Shown one piece after another: positions 35,453 to 43,685 of a stretch of DNA of 64,000 bases. The position numbers were made by a program, and so were the translations under genes. Each line of letters starts with the position of its first letter. The first letter of the stretch is position 1. This stretch comes from CAYSSJ01 sp964433675 (GTDB taxonomy: Bacteria; Cloacimonadota; Cloacimonadia; Cloacimonadales; TCS61): NCBI GenBank assembly GCA_964433675.1, contig CAYSSJ010000010.1:1-64000 (forward strand). Reading direction: 5' to 3'. The notes under the pieces were generated by a model, which was not told the origin of the DNA, made no database searches, and was given only the letters and a program-made list of their open reading frames with translations.

Positions 35453-36661
35453 TTAAGAATTATTGCTGTATTTCCAATTGCCATTTTCATCATAGTTAAA
35501 GGAACCTGCATAACCACAGGCATTCCAAACCATATCATAAGCTGGTTTCAGAGCTTTTGGGATATCATCATTGAAATCTTGAATTATTAGATTTGGTAGA
35601 ATAATATCATCGTCTTTTATAAAGATGTCAGGCATTATTCTCATTCTCCAATTTGTATCGTCCTTAATAGTATAATCTTTAATACCTAACAATGTAATAC
35701 CAATGACGAAAGGTGGAGTCACATTGATTTGTTTATAATATTTAAGGTGTAATTCAATAATCCAGATTATTTCTTTTTCATATGTTTGGGTAGTCAAATT
35801 CTTTTCCTTTGAATTAAGTATCTTATCATCAACAGATTCGATTTGTCCGTTTCGAAAAAATTGAAAATATGTTATATTATTAATACTAAAATTGTGTTTA
35901 TATTGATATGAATGATTGTAGCAGTTTTTACTAAATATACCATCAAAATTGTAATGTAAATCTTCTCCATAATTATTTGATATAGTTTTGTGCATTTGTT
36001 TAAGATTAATGTTGTCGTCCATATGATCATAGTTCAGAGGAATAACATGGAGAACTAACTTTGCTTCATCATTTAATCGTATAAATGTTTCATTGTTTTT
36101 TATCAATGCTATCCTTTCCAATCTCCAATTTTTTGCTATCTCCAAATATGTTGAGCCTGATAAAAAGGAAGTTCTGATTTCATTGATCTCCATTGGATAC
36201 TTACCGGAAGAATTTCTGGCATAAAACTTCTGACTACCACCTAAGGTCACCATATGAGGGGTGTTTAAGGAACGGGGTATTCTTAATAAATAGATTTGTT
36301 TTGTTTCATCAATTGGTATAGAAACAAAATGATAATATATTATTCTAGGTTGAATTCCATCTCTCAAGAGACAATCTAATCTGTTTTTTTCCGTATCCTC
36401 ATTTATCCTTGAGATGCCGCGAAGAGCATATTTTTTATCTCCTATCGAATCTTCTTTTTCTTCTATTCCGAATATAATGTCCCCACCACCGGAATTTGCC
36501 ATAGCTGTAACTTCTGCTAAAAAATCTTTCTTTTCTTTATTCGTTGTCCCCGGTAATTTACTTTTATATTCCAAATTGCGAGTTTCATGAACTTGATTAT
36601 CTATCAATGAATTAATATCATCGATAGAAATTTCATGCAATGGTTTGTAGAATAGTGACAT
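35453..36661 (-). CDS. Schlafen/AlbA_2-type putative nucleic-acid-binding protein
   Basis: A 402-residue protein with an N-terminal AlbA_2/Schlafen domain (about 15-145). It shows the characteristic RNLEYKSKLPG, FLAEVTAMANSGGGDIIFGI with its glycine-rich turn, IPRSLNTPHMV and FYARNSSGKYPM. The C-terminal 250 residues are unfamiliar. Such domains occur in regulators and in defence or tRNA-cleaving proteins, so the role here is open. Composition is visibly richer in A and T than the flanking genes, and it stands alone between the ECF operon leader and a 410-base gene-free stretch, which hints at horizontal transfer. No partner gene was seen. Confidence 0.7.
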   Translation of the reverse strand: MSLFYKPLHEISIDDINSLIDNQVHETRNLEYKSKLPGTTNKEKKDFLAEVTAMANSGGGDIIFGIEEKEDSIGDKKYALRGISRINEDTEKNRLDCLLRDGIQPRIIYYHFVSIPIDETKQIYLLRIPRSLNTPHMVTLGGSQKFYARNSSGKYPMEINEIRTSFLSGSTYLEIAKNWRLERIALIKNNETFIRLNDEAKLVLHVIPLNYDHMDDNINLKQMHKTISNNYGEDLHYNFDGIFSKNCYNHSYQYKHNFSINNITYFQFFRNGQIESVDDKILNSKEKNLTTQTYEKEIIWIIELHLKYYKQINVTPPFVIGITLLGIKDYTIKDDTNWRMRIMPDIFIKDDDIILPNLIIQDFNDDIPKALKPAYDMVWNACGYAGSFNYDENGNWKYSNNS

Positions 36662-37071
36662 ATATAATCCCCTAATTATTAATACTATATATTTTAAATA
36701 TCAACAAACAAAGCAAATATGAGTTTTTTCCCATGTTTATCAATGCTTCTTTCCGTATCTTCATTATATTCTAACCTCATTAAAATCTTCACAGCATTAT
36801 GAAATGCTTATATTCAACAAACAATTAATCCTTTAAATTTAAGTCAAATACATTTTTCACAGATGAATGAAAACTGAACGATGTAATCGCTAAAAGTACT
36901 TTCAAATCGGATGTTATCAATAAAAAAAAGTTCCCCAACGTTTTGTTGGGGAACGATTTCCAAAAAGATATCAAATAGAGCGGCTTCGAATATATATACA
37001 AAACTGATCGGAATCCGAAACCCCAATTCTATATCAACAAAATATTTGTCCCTGCCCTATCCTAATGATGC
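36662..37071. other. AT-rich gene-free stretch
   Basis: The 410 bases between the Schlafen-type gene and bioY contain one clear element, the bioY terminator at 36922-36954. The rest (36662-36921 and 36955-37071) is AT-rich without a convincing promoter, RNA gene or protein gene. A frame on the minus strand stays open across the terminator (about 36844-37056) but has no ATG or ribosome site. Confidence 0.6.
36922..36954 (-). terminator. intrinsic terminator of bioY
   Basis: Ten-base perfect stem, GTTCCCCAAC (36930-36939) with GTTGGGGAAC (36945-36954), loop of five. On the minus strand it is followed by eight T (36922-36929). It lies 117 bases beyond the bioY stop codon. Confidence 0.88.
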
Positions 37072-37659
37072 TCATTTACATTTACAAACAATTTTCATAT
37101 AGCTTGAGACGATCATAGCTTTGATTACATCACCTACTATGAACGGCAAAAATCCGATGATTAGCATAGTTTGTACCGAAAAAGTTTGAGTTGCACTCAT
37201 CCATAGACTTAGATGAATCAATCCGGGGATATAAATCAGTAATTGTGCTAGGAAAATATGGGAGAATATGTTCAGGATGGTTTTTTCTTCTCTATTGTGT
37301 AGGTAATTACTTAAATACACAAAAGCCAGCAGATATCCGGCTATATACCCGCCGGTGGGACCGGTTAGTGCCGACAAACCACCATTGAAGCCGCTGAATA
37401 TTGGTAATCCGGCTCCACCTGCTACTATATAGGTCATTATAGCCAGCATCCCATCCTTTCGGTTTAAATAAGCGGCTAAGATGGCTATCCCGATCTGCGT
37501 ACATACTATTGGTACGGGCGTGAAGATAAGCGGAATTCTCATCTGTGCCAAAAAGCTCAAAATTAATACCATACCCACAATGTTTACCATTCTCTTTAGA
37601 TTGATTAAGTAAGCTGCAGATGTATGATTGCCTACTAATACCTGGCTATTTCCTATCAT
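37072..37659 (-). CDS. bioY: biotin ECF transporter S component BioY
   Basis: Membrane subunit that captures biotin. With the ATG at 37659 (MIGNSQVLVGN) the protein has 195 residues, the normal BioY length; the open frame runs 58 codons further upstream but without family similarity. GGAAGG lies 6 bases before this ATG. Family marks are LAQMRIPLIFTPVPIVCTQIG, YIVAGGAGLPIFSG, LTGPTGGYIAGYLLA and PFIVGDVIKAMI. About six membrane helices are present. It stands alone with its own terminator, so it must use shared ATPase and T subunits or work alone, as reported for some BioY proteins. Confidence 0.92.
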   Translation of the reverse strand: MIGNSQVLVGNHTSAAYLINLKRMVNIVGMVLILSFLAQMRIPLIFTPVPIVCTQIGIAILAAYLNRKDGMLAIMTYIVAGGAGLPIFSGFNGGLSALTGPTGGYIAGYLLAFVYLSNYLHNREEKTILNIFSHIFLAQLLIYIPGLIHLSLWMSATQTFSVQTMLIIGFLPFIVGDVIKAMIVSSYMKIVCKCK

Positions 37660-37885
37660 TTTTACCTTCCTTTTACTTTTTTTAGGGAGTATAAATTTTG
37701 GATTGAGGCTTTCTGTCAATCGGAAAGTCACCTTCAAACAAGGTAGGTTTGAGCAATCATAGCGACTAAGAAGATGCTTAAGTAACGAGTATTCAATAAC
37801 TATATGAATTATCGTTACTTTGAAGATTAACATGCTTGGGGACAGTGTCTGTACTCGAAAAGATCATAAACAATAAAAAAAGAGA

Positions 37886-37913
37886 TTGACAAAACCTACT
37901 ATTTTACTATGAT
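37886..37913 (+). promoter_or_regulatory. sigma-70-type promoter
   Basis: TTGACA at 37886-37891, 16-base spacer, TATGAT at 37908-37913. It lies about 20 bases ahead of the cation transporter gene, with AGGAGG just downstream, and may also serve pncB and pncA. Confidence 0.6.
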
Positions 37914-37932
37914 TTTATTGGTAGGAGGATGA

Positions 37933-38544
37933 ATGGATAAAAGGTATCATAAAAAAGCGTTGTTGCTTTCATACTTTACTTTAATATACAACTTATTAGA
38001 AGGAATATTGTCGATAATTGCCGGGGTAATCGCCGGAAGTATAGCTTTAATCGGATTCGGAATGGATAGTTTTTCCGAATCTCTCTCGAGTATAGTTATG
38101 ATCTGGCGTTTTCGCTCTTATAAAAAAATGGATGCAGATCAGGAGAGAAAAATAGAAAACCGTGCTATCAAACTGGTGGGCTACACTTTTTTCATTCTTG
38201 GTGGTTATGTCCTTTATGAGGCGGTGAAAAAACTGCTACTCCAAGAGAAACCGGAGCCATCTGTAATGGGGCTGGTGATCGCGATCTTATCGTTGATAAT
38301 CATGCCCCTCTTGTATGTGGCCAAAAATAAGACGGGCAAACGAATTGGAAGTATGAGTTTAGTAGCTGATTCCAAACAGACTTTGGCATGTGTATTCATG
38401 TCTTTGTCGCTTTTGATAGGGTTGCTTATGAACCAATGGTTCGGTATTTGGCAGGCAGATCCCATCGTTGGATTGCTTATCGTCGCATATTTATTCAAAG
38501 AAGGTTTCGAGACATTGAGAGAGGGGAGACTTTGCAGTTGCTAA
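37933..38544 (+). CDS. short CDF-like cation transporter
   Basis: A 203-residue membrane protein with five to six helices, resembling the membrane domain of cation diffusion facilitators but lacking the cytoplasmic C-terminal domain. In place of the usual metal-binding HxxxD pairs in helices 2 and 5 it has GFGMDSFSES and LVADSKQTLACVFMS, keeping Asp but not His. IWQADPIVGLLIVAYLFKEG near the end fits the family. The AGGAGG ribosome site and promoter 37886-37913 lie just upstream. pncB follows 39 bases later, so it may share a transcript with NAD salvage genes. Substrate unknown; the altered ligands suggest a metal other than Zn or a changed mechanism. Confidence 0.72.
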   Translation: MDKRYHKKALLLSYFTLIYNLLEGILSIIAGVIAGSIALIGFGMDSFSESLSSIVMIWRFRSYKKMDADQERKIENRAIKLVGYTFFILGGYVLYEAVKKLLLQEKPEPSVMGLVIAILSLIIMPLLYVAKNKTGKRIGSMSLVADSKQTLACVFMSLSLLIGLLMNQWFGIWQADPIVGLLIVAYLFKEGFETLREGRLCSC

Positions 38545-38583
38545 GAATGGGAAATCAGCTTATTATATGATTTGGAGGAATTG

Positions 38584-39990
38584 ATGATAGGAAGTAATCT
38601 GGGATTATATACAGATTTATATGAATTGACGATGGCTCAAGGATATTATCTAACTGGCAGGCATAACACTTCGGTATGTTTCGACTATTTTTTCCGCAGT
38701 AATCCTTTTGGTGGTGGCTATGTCGTATTTGCCGGTTTACAGGATCTTTTGGATAGCATCAAAAATTATCGCTTTGATCATTCCGCATGTGAATATCTGG
38801 AGAGTATCGGTTTTGACAAGAAATTTACTTCCTATCTGGCAGATTTCAGTTTCCAAGGAGAAATTCTTGCTCCACGAGAAGGAGAGGTCGTCTTCCCATA
38901 CGAACCTGTGATGATAGTGAAGGGTAATATATTGGAAGCACAATTGATCGAAACAATTTTATTGAACATTATCAATTTTCAATCTCTGATAGCCACCAAA
39001 GCTTCACGCATGAGGTTAATGGCTGGAGAACGATTATTGGTCGATTTCGGTCTGCGACGTGCTCAAGGGTGTGGTGGAATTCAAGCCAGCCGTGCCGCTA
39101 TGATTGGTGGCTGTGATTCTACGTCCAATGTTTATGCCGCTCAGCTTTATGACCTGCCTTGCTCCGGAACACAGGCACATTCATGGATCCAGAGTTTTGA
39201 CGATGAACTGACAGCTTTCAGACAATTCGCCGAGATCTATCCGTATAACTGCATCCTGCTCGTAGATACCTATGACACTCTCCGATCGGGAGTTCCCAAT
39301 GCTATACGAGTAGCCAAAGAGATGGAGAGTAAAGGCAAAAGATTGAAGGGTATCAGACTCGATAGCGGTGATCTGGCTTATCTTAGTAAAAAAGCAAGAA
39401 AAATGCTGAACGATGCCGGTTTGAATTATGTGATGGTTTTTGCTTCCAACCAACTCGATGAATATCTGATAAGAAGCTTGGACCAACAAAATGCACCGAT
39501 AGATGGATTCGGAGTGGGAACTCGGCTGATCACCGGCAAAGATGATGCCGCTTTGGATGGGGTGTTCAAACTAAGTTCTAGCGATGGTAAACCGCGGTTA
39601 AAGCTATCCGAAAATTTAGAAAAGATAATTTTTCCAGGTGAGAAAAAAGTCTACCGTTTTTTCAACGGTGATGATATGTTCTATGCAGATGCAGTTTCGC
39701 TGTCTAAAGAGAAAAAGGTAGATATTATCCATCATCCGCATGAACAGGAGAAATCATGCTCTCTAAAAGGATTAAGAGCTGAGCAGTTGCTGCAAACAGT
39801 GCTGAAAAATGGTAAACAGAGAAACGGTAAAGTGCCGATATCTGAAATTACAAACTATATGTATAAAAGATTAAAGGAATTACCCGAAGAACACAAAAGA
39901 TTCGAAAATCCACATATTTACAAAGTAGGATTGAGCAAAAAGTTGTGGAATCTGAGAAACAAACTGATCCACACTAAGGTAAAAGAATAG
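38584..39990 (+). CDS. pncB: nicotinate phosphoribosyltransferase
   Basis: Converts nicotinate and PRPP to nicotinate mononucleotide in NAD salvage. The 468 residues include GLYTDLYELTMAQGYY at the N terminus, the histidine phosphorylated during catalysis in SGTQAHSWIQSF, the PRPP/phosphate region IRLDSGDLAYLSKKAR and FGVGTRLITGKD. I start at ATG 38584, since GGAGG at 38574-38578 is its ribosome site; the TTG four codons upstream would lie on that site. It is followed 10 bases later by the nicotinamidase gene, giving a complete nicotinamide-to-NaMN route. Assignment secure. Confidence 0.96.
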   Translation: MIGSNLGLYTDLYELTMAQGYYLTGRHNTSVCFDYFFRSNPFGGGYVVFAGLQDLLDSIKNYRFDHSACEYLESIGFDKKFTSYLADFSFQGEILAPREGEVVFPYEPVMIVKGNILEAQLIETILLNIINFQSLIATKASRMRLMAGERLLVDFGLRRAQGCGGIQASRAAMIGGCDSTSNVYAAQLYDLPCSGTQAHSWIQSFDDELTAFRQFAEIYPYNCILLVDTYDTLRSGVPNAIRVAKEMESKGKRLKGIRLDSGDLAYLSKKARKMLNDAGLNYVMVFASNQLDEYLIRSLDQQNAPIDGFGVGTRLITGKDDAALDGVFKLSSSDGKPRLKLSENLEKIIFPGEKKVYRFFNGDDMFYADAVSLSKEKKVDIIHHPHEQEKSCSLKGLRAEQLLQTVLKNGKQRNGKVPISEITNYMYKRLKELPEEHKRFENPHIYKVGLSKKLWNLRNKLIHTKVKE

Positions 39991-40000
39991 AGGAGGAGAG

Positions 40001-40543
40001 ATGAAAGCGTTATTAATAGTCGATTTGCAAAATGATTTCTGTCCTGGCGGGGCTTTACCTGCCCCGGAGGGAGATAAGATCGTACCGATAGTAAATGACC
40101 TGATGGATAAATTCTCTATCATACTAGCCTCCAAAGATTATCATCCCAAAGATACAGTTCATTTCGATAAATGGCCACCACACTGTGTTGCCGGAACCAG
40201 AGGAGCAGAATTTCATCCTGCTCTTCAGGCAAGTAGAATCAAGCAAATCTTTCTGAAGGGAACCGGTAATGCTGATGACGGCTATTCATCCTTCGAAGCT
40301 ACCAATGAAGATCTGTTCAGATTTTTGCACTCTCAAAATGTAACCGATCTTTATATCGTAGGACTTACTACCGAATACTGTGTCCGTTCTACCGTATTGG
40401 ATGCTATAAAAGGTGGTTTCAAGACTTTTGTGGTTGCAGATGCTATCGAGGGTGTGAAACAGCATGAAGGCGATGTGGAGAAAGCATTGCAAGAAATGAG
40501 AAGTGCAGGTGCACAATTAATAAGTTCGGATCAAATCTCCTGA
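40001..40543 (+). CDS. pncA: nicotinamidase
   Basis: Hydrolyses nicotinamide to nicotinate, feeding pncB directly upstream. The 180 residues carry the catalytic triad of the isochorismatase-like amidases: Asp in LLIVDLQNDFCPGGAL, Lys in QIFLKGT and Cys in TTEYCVRSTVLDA. The metal-binding set is in SKDYHPKDTVHF, and WPPHCVAGTRGAEF follows the usual nicotinamidase pattern. The length is normal for bacterial PncA. AGGAGGAG precedes the ATG. The two genes form an operon with 10 bases between them. Confidence 0.96.
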   Translation: MKALLIVDLQNDFCPGGALPAPEGDKIVPIVNDLMDKFSIILASKDYHPKDTVHFDKWPPHCVAGTRGAEFHPALQASRIKQIFLKGTGNADDGYSSFEATNEDLFRFLHSQNVTDLYIVGLTTEYCVRSTVLDAIKGGFKTFVVADAIEGVKQHEGDVEKALQEMRSAGAQLISSDQIS

Positions 40544-40691
40544 TAAATATTGCTTAGATGTTAAATTTTGTTTGGCAAAGGTAAAGAAATGATTAAATTA
40601 TTTCATTATGATTAGTTATGAAAAAATGATGGCAAGAGAAGAGAGAATCAAAACAGATAAACTAAGAAAAGAATATTGTTAGGAGTTTATG

Positions 40692-42881
40692 ATGAGACTG
40701 ATAATTGTATCCAATCGCTTACCTGTTTCAGTATCCAAATATGAAGGTGAATATCATACCAAAAAGAGTGCGGGTGGTTTGGTCTCCGGATTGAGCGACT
40801 ATCTCTCTGCCTTGGGGAAGACCGATTCTGATATTGATGATTATCTATGGATGGGTTGGCCCGGCATGACTATTCCCAAAAAAGATGAAAAGCTCATCCG
40901 GGAAAAAGTGAAACAAGAATTCAACGCTGCTCCGGTTTTTTTCTCGCAGAGTTTGATGGACAAAGTCTATCTCGGCTTTTGTAATAAAACCGTCTGGCCT
41001 CTGTTCCATTATTTCCCTACCTATGCCAGATTCGATAAAGATTTTTGGCAGCAATATCAGAGATTGAACCGCATATTCAGAGATGAGATCTTGAAGGTGA
41101 TAGAACCTGATGATATCATTTGGGTTCACGATTATCATCTAATGCTACTGCCTGGAATGCTACGCGAACAGGTTTCAAATCCGATCGGGTTTTTCTTACA
41201 CATTCCTTTCCCTTCTTTCGAGATGTACCGTTTGCTTCCCAACGAGAGTCGAAATAAGATATTGGAAGGTCTTTTGGGAGCAGATCTCATCGGATTTCAT
41301 ACGCACGATTATTCTCAGTATTACCTACGCTGTTTACGGAGGTTATTGGGTATAGAGAATCATATGGGAAGGATTGCATTACCGCTGAGAACTGCACGAG
41401 TGGAAACTTTTCCCATGGGAATAGATTACGAAAAGTTCCACGGTCTGGAAACTTGTGTGAAGATCCCCGGCAAACCGAGCGGCAGCGAGCAGAAAATGAT
41501 CTTGTCTGTTGATCGCCTCGATTATTCCAAAGGGATCGTAAAACGATTGCAGGGATTCGAATTGTTTCTGGAAAAAAATCCGCAATGGCATGGGAAGGTG
41601 TATCTAAATATGATAGTAGTTCCATCCCGCACGGGAGTTTCTTCTTATCAAACTATAAAAAGAAAACTGGATGAACTAGTAGGTAATATTAATGGTAAAT
41701 ATGGCAGCATAGATTGGACACCGATCATCTATCAATATACATCTCTGCCACATCCACAGTTGATCGAGCAGTATCGGCGCAGTAATGTGGCTCTGCTAAC
41801 TCCGCTTCGCGATGGAATGAATCTGGTAGCCAAAGAATATGTCGCCTCATTGGTAGATAAGAAAGGGGTTTTGATACTTAGTGAATTTACCGGTGCTGCC
41901 AAAGAGCTAAGCGAATCTATCATTATCAATCCGCAAAGTACTGATGCTATAGCTGATGCTATTTTGGAAGCTCTGAACATGCCCGAAGAGGAGCAGGTCA
42001 AACGGAACGAGATCATGCAAACCCGTCTGAAAAGATATAATGTCGTGCATTGGGCAGACGAATATGTAAAAACACTTTATGATATCTGGAAATTATCTAC
42101 CGAATCATTTTCCAAAAAGAGGTATACCGAGCAAATAGCTACTCAACTTCTGGAAGATTATCATCAAGCAAAAAACAGAATAATAATCCTAAACTATGAT
42201 GGTACGATCGTACCATATTCCCAAGAACCGCAAGCGCCGAAACCAGACAAAGAACTGATCCAATTACTCAGAAATGTGAACAAGAAGCAGAAAACGGATA
42301 TCGTTATCTTGAGTGGTAGAAGCAAAGAAGAACTGGACGAATGTCTGGGCAAACTCAGTATTAATCTTATAGCCGAGCATGGTTCTTGGATCAGAGATGC
42401 TGCTACCCAAAAATGGGATCAGCTCAAACCTCTCTCTGCTGAGTGGAAGGATGATGTGATGGAACTGCTTCAAATCTACACCGATAGATTGCACGGCTCT
42501 TTTATTCAGGAAAAGGAATATTCGGTATCTTGGTATTATCACAAAGCTGATATTGAGCAAGCTGCCTTCTTGGCTATGGAAGTGTATGAGAATCTGGTAG
42601 ATATTACCAGCAATATAGATGTCCAAGTCTGGCACGGAAACAAGGTGATAGAAGTCGCAAATTCGGGAATTAACAAAGGTGAACTTGCCATGCATTGGCT
42701 TTCACAAAAAAATTATGACTTTATTCTCGCAATAGGATCGGGATGGTCGGATGAGTTGCTATTCGAAACCGTACCTGAGAGGGCTTATTCCTTTAGAGTA
42801 GGGAAGATACAGTCCGAAGCTAAATATCTGCTCGAATCTCAAGACGAGGTCATCAGTTTGCTGAAGCAATTGAGAAGATGA
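40692..42881 (+). CDS. otsA: trehalose-6-phosphate synthase fused to a degenerate trehalose-phosphatase domain
   Basis: The N-terminal GT20 domain (about 1-465) makes trehalose 6-phosphate from UDP-glucose and glucose 6-phosphate. It looks intact: GGLVSGLSDYL, HDYHLMLLPGMLRE, FFLHIPFPSFEMYR, LSVDRLDYSKG and PLRDGMNLVAKEYVAS. The C-terminal HAD domain (about 490-729) has lost its catalytic site. Motif I reads LNYDGTI with Asn at about residue 501 where the nucleophile Asp belongs, and the GDDxTDE metal motif reads GSGWSDE. Motif II (ILSGRS) and the motif III lysine (NKGEL) remain. I expect synthase activity with a regulatory pseudophosphatase. ATG 40692 is preferred because AGGAG is then 6 bases away. 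Confidence 0.92.
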   Translation: MRLIIVSNRLPVSVSKYEGEYHTKKSAGGLVSGLSDYLSALGKTDSDIDDYLWMGWPGMTIPKKDEKLIREKVKQEFNAAPVFFSQSLMDKVYLGFCNKTVWPLFHYFPTYARFDKDFWQQYQRLNRIFRDEILKVIEPDDIIWVHDYHLMLLPGMLREQVSNPIGFFLHIPFPSFEMYRLLPNESRNKILEGLLGADLIGFHTHDYSQYYLRCLRRLLGIENHMGRIALPLRTARVETFPMGIDYEKFHGLETCVKIPGKPSGSEQKMILSVDRLDYSKGIVKRLQGFELFLEKNPQWHGKVYLNMIVVPSRTGVSSYQTIKRKLDELVGNINGKYGSIDWTPIIYQYTSLPHPQLIEQYRRSNVALLTPLRDGMNLVAKEYVASLVDKKGVLILSEFTGAAKELSESIIINPQSTDAIADAILEALNMPEEEQVKRNEIMQTRLKRYNVVHWADEYVKTLYDIWKLSTESFSKKRYTEQIATQLLEDYHQAKNRIIILNYDGTIVPYSQEPQAPKPDKELIQLLRNVNKKQKTDIVILSGRSKEELDECLGKLSINLIAEHGSWIRDAATQKWDQLKPLSAEWKDDVMELLQIYTDRLHGSFIQEKEYSVSWYYHKADIEQAAFLAMEVYENLVDITSNIDVQVWHGNKVIEVANSGINKGELAMHWLSQKNYDFILAIGSGWSDELLFETVPERAYSFRVGKIQSEAKYLLESQDEVISLLKQLRR

Positions 42882-42918
42882 CATTGCTCACTGAAAGATC
42901 GCTGACATACAGTGAGAC

Positions 42919-42975
42919 ATTGGCGGATTAATGAGACAGTATTTTGCTTAAGATATCTTTTATTAATCCGCCAAT
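42919..42975. repeat. 14-base perfect inverted repeat across the end of the small membrane-protein gene
   Basis: ATTGGCGGATTAAT at 42919-42932 is mirrored by ATTAATCCGCCAAT at 42962-42975 around a 29-base loop that itself holds the palindrome AAGATATCTT. It spans the last codons and stop of the small gene at 42928. It may act as a terminator or transcript-stabilising stem, but no T run follows. Confidence 0.7.
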
Positions 42976-43170
42976 ATTAGGTCTGTTGATCACTTTAATA
43001 TCAGAGTGGAGTGTTGTAACTTCACACTGATCGATATCGACAGTTTCAGACTTTATCAGCAAAGATGATAAAGTCGATTCTGTGTTATCGGTCAATAGAA
43101 CGATAGTTACAATAGCAACTACATAGAAGAACAAGATCAAACAGTACATGGTAAGTTGATGCTTTTTCAT
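42928..43170 (-). CDS. small single-pass membrane protein of unknown function
   Basis: An 80-residue protein starting at ATG 43170 (MKKHQLTMYC), with AGGAGG 6 bases upstream; the frame extends 15 codons further but without a start signal. Residues 8-28 form one membrane helix, and the remaining 50 residues should lie in the periplasm. They contain one Cys (DIDQCEV). No family is recognised. Upstream is a near-consensus sigma-54 promoter (43200-43215), which implies regulated expression by an NtrC-type activator; one is encoded at 50742-52139. The 14-base inverted repeat at 42919-42975 covers its 3' end. Confidence 0.62.
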   Translation of the reverse strand: MKKHQLTMYCLILFFYVVAIVTIVLLTDNTESTLSSLLIKSETVDIDQCEVTTLHSDIKVINRPNIGGLIKDILSKILSH

Positions 43171-43199
43171 GAGAACCTCCTTTTTTACTGATTCTCTGA

Positions 43200-43215
43200 G
43201 CATATATCGTGCCAA
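43200..43215 (-). promoter_or_regulatory. near-consensus sigma-54 promoter
   Basis: On the minus strand TTGGCACGATATATGC matches the -24/-12 pattern TTGGCACG-N4-TTGC except for A in place of the first T of TTGC. GG and GC are ten bases apart as required. The start point would fall about 12 bases on, giving a leader of roughly 20 bases containing AGGAGG before the ATG at 43170. Confidence 0.6.
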
Positions 43216-43407
43216 AAATGAGATAGTATCCTATTTGTATGAAAAATAAGGTAGATATGATATCGCTAAATATATCATTGGCTCCGCGAGTTTATCAATT
43301 TGATAAATAATACCAATTTGTCTTATAAATATGAGAAAATTCTTGCAGAAAGAGTAGCGAGATATATTTTTGTATAGTGAGATAGTAAAAATAAGGAAGG
43401 GAAATTC

Positions 43408-43680
43408 ATGAATTTAACTGGTAAACAGAGAGCAGAGTTGATAGCAAAAGCGCATAATATGCCGGCTACACTGCATGTAGGCAAACAAGGTGTTACTCCG
43501 AATGTAATCGAAAGTTTGGAGCAACAACTTGAAGCAAATGAGTTGGTAAAAGTGGCATTGCAATCGGATTTTCGCGAAGAGAGAAAAGAACTGGCAGCAG
43601 AATTGACGATGGCGACCGATGCGATTTTAATCCAAACCAAAGGGAAAACCGCGCTTTTGTATAGGGAAAATACTGAATAA
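43408..43680 (+). CDS. yhbY: YhbY/CRM-domain RNA-binding protein
   Basis: A 90-residue CRM-domain protein, a small RNA-binding fold associated with the large ribosomal subunit in bacteria. It opens with LTGKQRAELIAKAHNMPATL, keeps the GxxG-like loop HVGKQGVTPNVIESLEQQL, and ends with the strand pair AILIQTKGKTALLYR. The length equals E. coli YhbY. AAGGAAGG precedes the ATG. The region upstream also contains AT-rich palindromes (for example TTTATC-AATTT-GATAAA near 43294). It is followed after 5 bases by the PAP2-like gene. Confidence 0.92.
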   Translation: MNLTGKQRAELIAKAHNMPATLHVGKQGVTPNVIESLEQQLEANELVKVALQSDFREERKELAAELTMATDAILIQTKGKTALLYRENTE

Positions 43681-43685
43681 AATCT

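Noticed and set aside
36844..37056. A minus-strand frame of about 70 codons between bioY and the Schlafen-type gene
   Set aside because: It lacks an ATG and a ribosome site and runs straight through the strong terminator stem at 36930-36954.
40692..42881. Sequencing error as the cause of the changed phosphatase motif
   Set aside because: Two distant motifs (Asn for Asp near 42192 and GSG for GDD near 42735) are altered with the frame intact, so a single base error cannot explain both.
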